DNA from: Thermoanaerobaculia bacterium
GTDB taxonomy: Bacteria > Acidobacteriota > Thermoanaerobaculia > Multivoradales > UBA5704
Direction: 5' to 3'
NCBI GenBank assembly: GCA_025937035.1
Contig: JAICSG010000253.1
Location: forward strand, 1 to 6,301
DNA length: 6,301 nt
Positions 5,417 through 6,301 of the stretch are shown piece by piece (position 1 is the first letter of the stretch; each line of letters opens with the position of its first letter). The notes beneath the pieces were generated by a model. That model was not told the origin of the DNA and did no database searches. It saw only the letters and a program-made list of their open reading frames with translations. The position numbers and the translations under genes were made by a program.

Positions 5417-6301
5417 GATATCCCGCCCGTACTTCTGCACGATCGTGGGGCCGATGCCGGGGACGTTGAGGAGGTCGCTCTCGGTGCGCGGACGGGTGGC
5501 GGCGAGGGCGGCCACGGCGCGGTCGGTGAGGATGCGGAAGGCGGGCACGCGGCGGCGGGCGGCCTCGGCCCGGCGCCAGACCTTGAGCGCCTCCACGACC
5601 TCGGGCGAGACGTGCTCCAGGGCTTCGGGCGCCAGGCTGTCCCGCATCAGCCCGGCGGCGATCTTCTTGCGGACGGCCCGGGTCTCCCCCTTGTCCGGAC
5701 GCTCCCGCGGCTGACGCTTCTTGCGGGTGCGCGGCATCTCGTCCGACATCTCCACGCGCGCGATGGCGGCGGCGTCCCCCCGGTATCCCTCGGGGGTCAG
5801 CATGGCCCGCTGGAAGTGGATGGTGCGGCCTTCCTTCTCGAAGTTGTCCTCGACGATCCGGAGGAGGCCGGCGCGGACCATGCCGCTCAGCAGGCGCTCG
5901 AAGGCCTTGCGGTCGGAGAGCTCCTCTGGACAGGTCTCGCGGTAGAGCTGGCCGGTGGACTGGCCGTCGCGGCCCCGCAGGGCGGTGAGCACCCGGTCGA
6001 CCAGGCCCGCCTCCAGGGCGTTCACGGGGCGCATGCGGCGGACCCCGCAGTCCGCGGGCGCGCAGACGTCGCAGATCCCGCACGGCGCACCGGAGTCCTC
6101 CTGATCGCCGAAGTGGCGCACCAGGTGGAGCATGCGGCAGCCGCGGGACTCGGCGTAGCGGATCATCATCTCGAGCTGCCCGAGCTTGTGGTCCCGCTGG
6201 GCGAGGTAGGGCTTCTGCCAGCCGGCGGCCCCCACCGAGACGTTGCCGTCCGCGTCGATCAGGGCGCCGCCGTGGATCCAGAGCTTTTCCAGCGAGCGCT
6301 C
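5390..6301 (-). CDS. recQ: RecQ-family DNA helicase, C-terminal part (5' end beyond window)
   Basis: The frame is open to the right edge, giving 303 C-terminal residues; the helicase motor lies outside. A RecQ zinc module is clear: C55 followed by C74, C77 and C80 (PCGICDVC), preceded by HKLGQLEMMIRYAES and numbered from the first visible residue. E. coli RecQ has the same C-x16-C-x2-C-x2-C plan with slightly shorter first spacing. Residues 95-173 fit the RQC winged helix. A basic, charged linker follows (about 180-228), then an HRDC domain (about 231-300) with VPAFRIL, a TRP-x-T-x-x-DLL segment and the PGIGPTIVQKYG hairpin, which binds DNA. The protein unwinds DNA 3'-to-5' in recombinational repair. 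Oddities: an HGG-containing segment before the zinc module that I do not recognise from canonical RecQ, and a fifth Cys at 85. A Met-coded start at GTG 6235 is not real because the domain continues upstream. The stop lies inside the convergent nuclease gene. Confidence 0.88.
   Translation of the reverse strand, partial: ERSLEKLWIHGGALIDADGNVSVGAAGWQKPYLAQRDHKLGQLEMMIRYAESRGCRMLHLVRHFGDQEDSGAPCGICDVCAPADCGVRRMRPVNALEAGLVDRVLTALRGRDGQSTGQLYRETCPEELSDRKAFERLLSGMVRAGLLRIVEDNFEKEGRTIHFQRAMLTPEGYRGDAAAIARVEMSDEMPRTRKKRQPRERPDKGETRAVRKKIAAGLMRDSLAPEALEHVSPEVVEALKVWRRAEAARRRVPAFRILTDRAVAALAATRPRTESDLLNVPGIGPTIVQKYGRDILGIVGSGG

Noticed and set aside
5268..6083. other-frame readings over the helicase region on both strands
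   Set aside because: The - strand frame ending at 5390 carries zinc, RQC and HRDC motifs; the others are Arg/Pro-rich shadows.

Overview
The window is GC-rich DNA with tightly packed genes and strong G/C preference at third codon positions. The first gene is a TonB-dependent receptor with an N-terminal carboxypeptidase-regulatory-like domain (Oar-like), so the host is Gram-negative. This receptor type, together with the base composition, fits Acidobacteriota best, with Myxococcota and relatives as alternatives. That placement is inference. No rRNA or other phylogenetic marker is present.

Layout: 1-117 is a leader with three CCGTCAC repeats, a possible extended -10 box, a GC-rich hairpin and a good Shine-Dalgarno. 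It is followed on the + strand by four almost gapless genes: a TonB-dependent receptor (118-2853), a ferritin-like DUF455-type putative diiron protein (2853-3629), an ATP-grasp-fold protein (3636-4601) and a secreted S1/P1-type zinc nuclease (4598-5416). The junctions are TAGTG (1-nt overlap), a 6-nt gap in the same reading frame, and ATGA (4-nt overlap). On the - strand, running in from the right edge, is the C-terminal part of a RecQ-family DNA helicase (5390-6301), whose last 27 nt overlap the nuclease gene tail to tail.

How they may work together: the spacing suggests co-transcription of the + strand genes. A receptor for an external ligand, a putative diiron oxidase/oxygenase-like protein and an ATP-grasp ligase could form a small-molecule uptake or modification unit. 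The nuclease, exported to the periplasm or beyond, could supply nucleosides and phosphate. However, a TAGAAT box just before the nuclease may let it be expressed on its own, and the receptor belongs to a family with many paralogues per genome, so its link to the downstream genes may be incidental. The DUF455/ATP-grasp pair is the least explained and most interesting part. RecQ is a housekeeping DNA repair gene and is probably functionally unrelated.

No tRNA, rRNA, CRISPR array, transposase or insertion sequence was seen.
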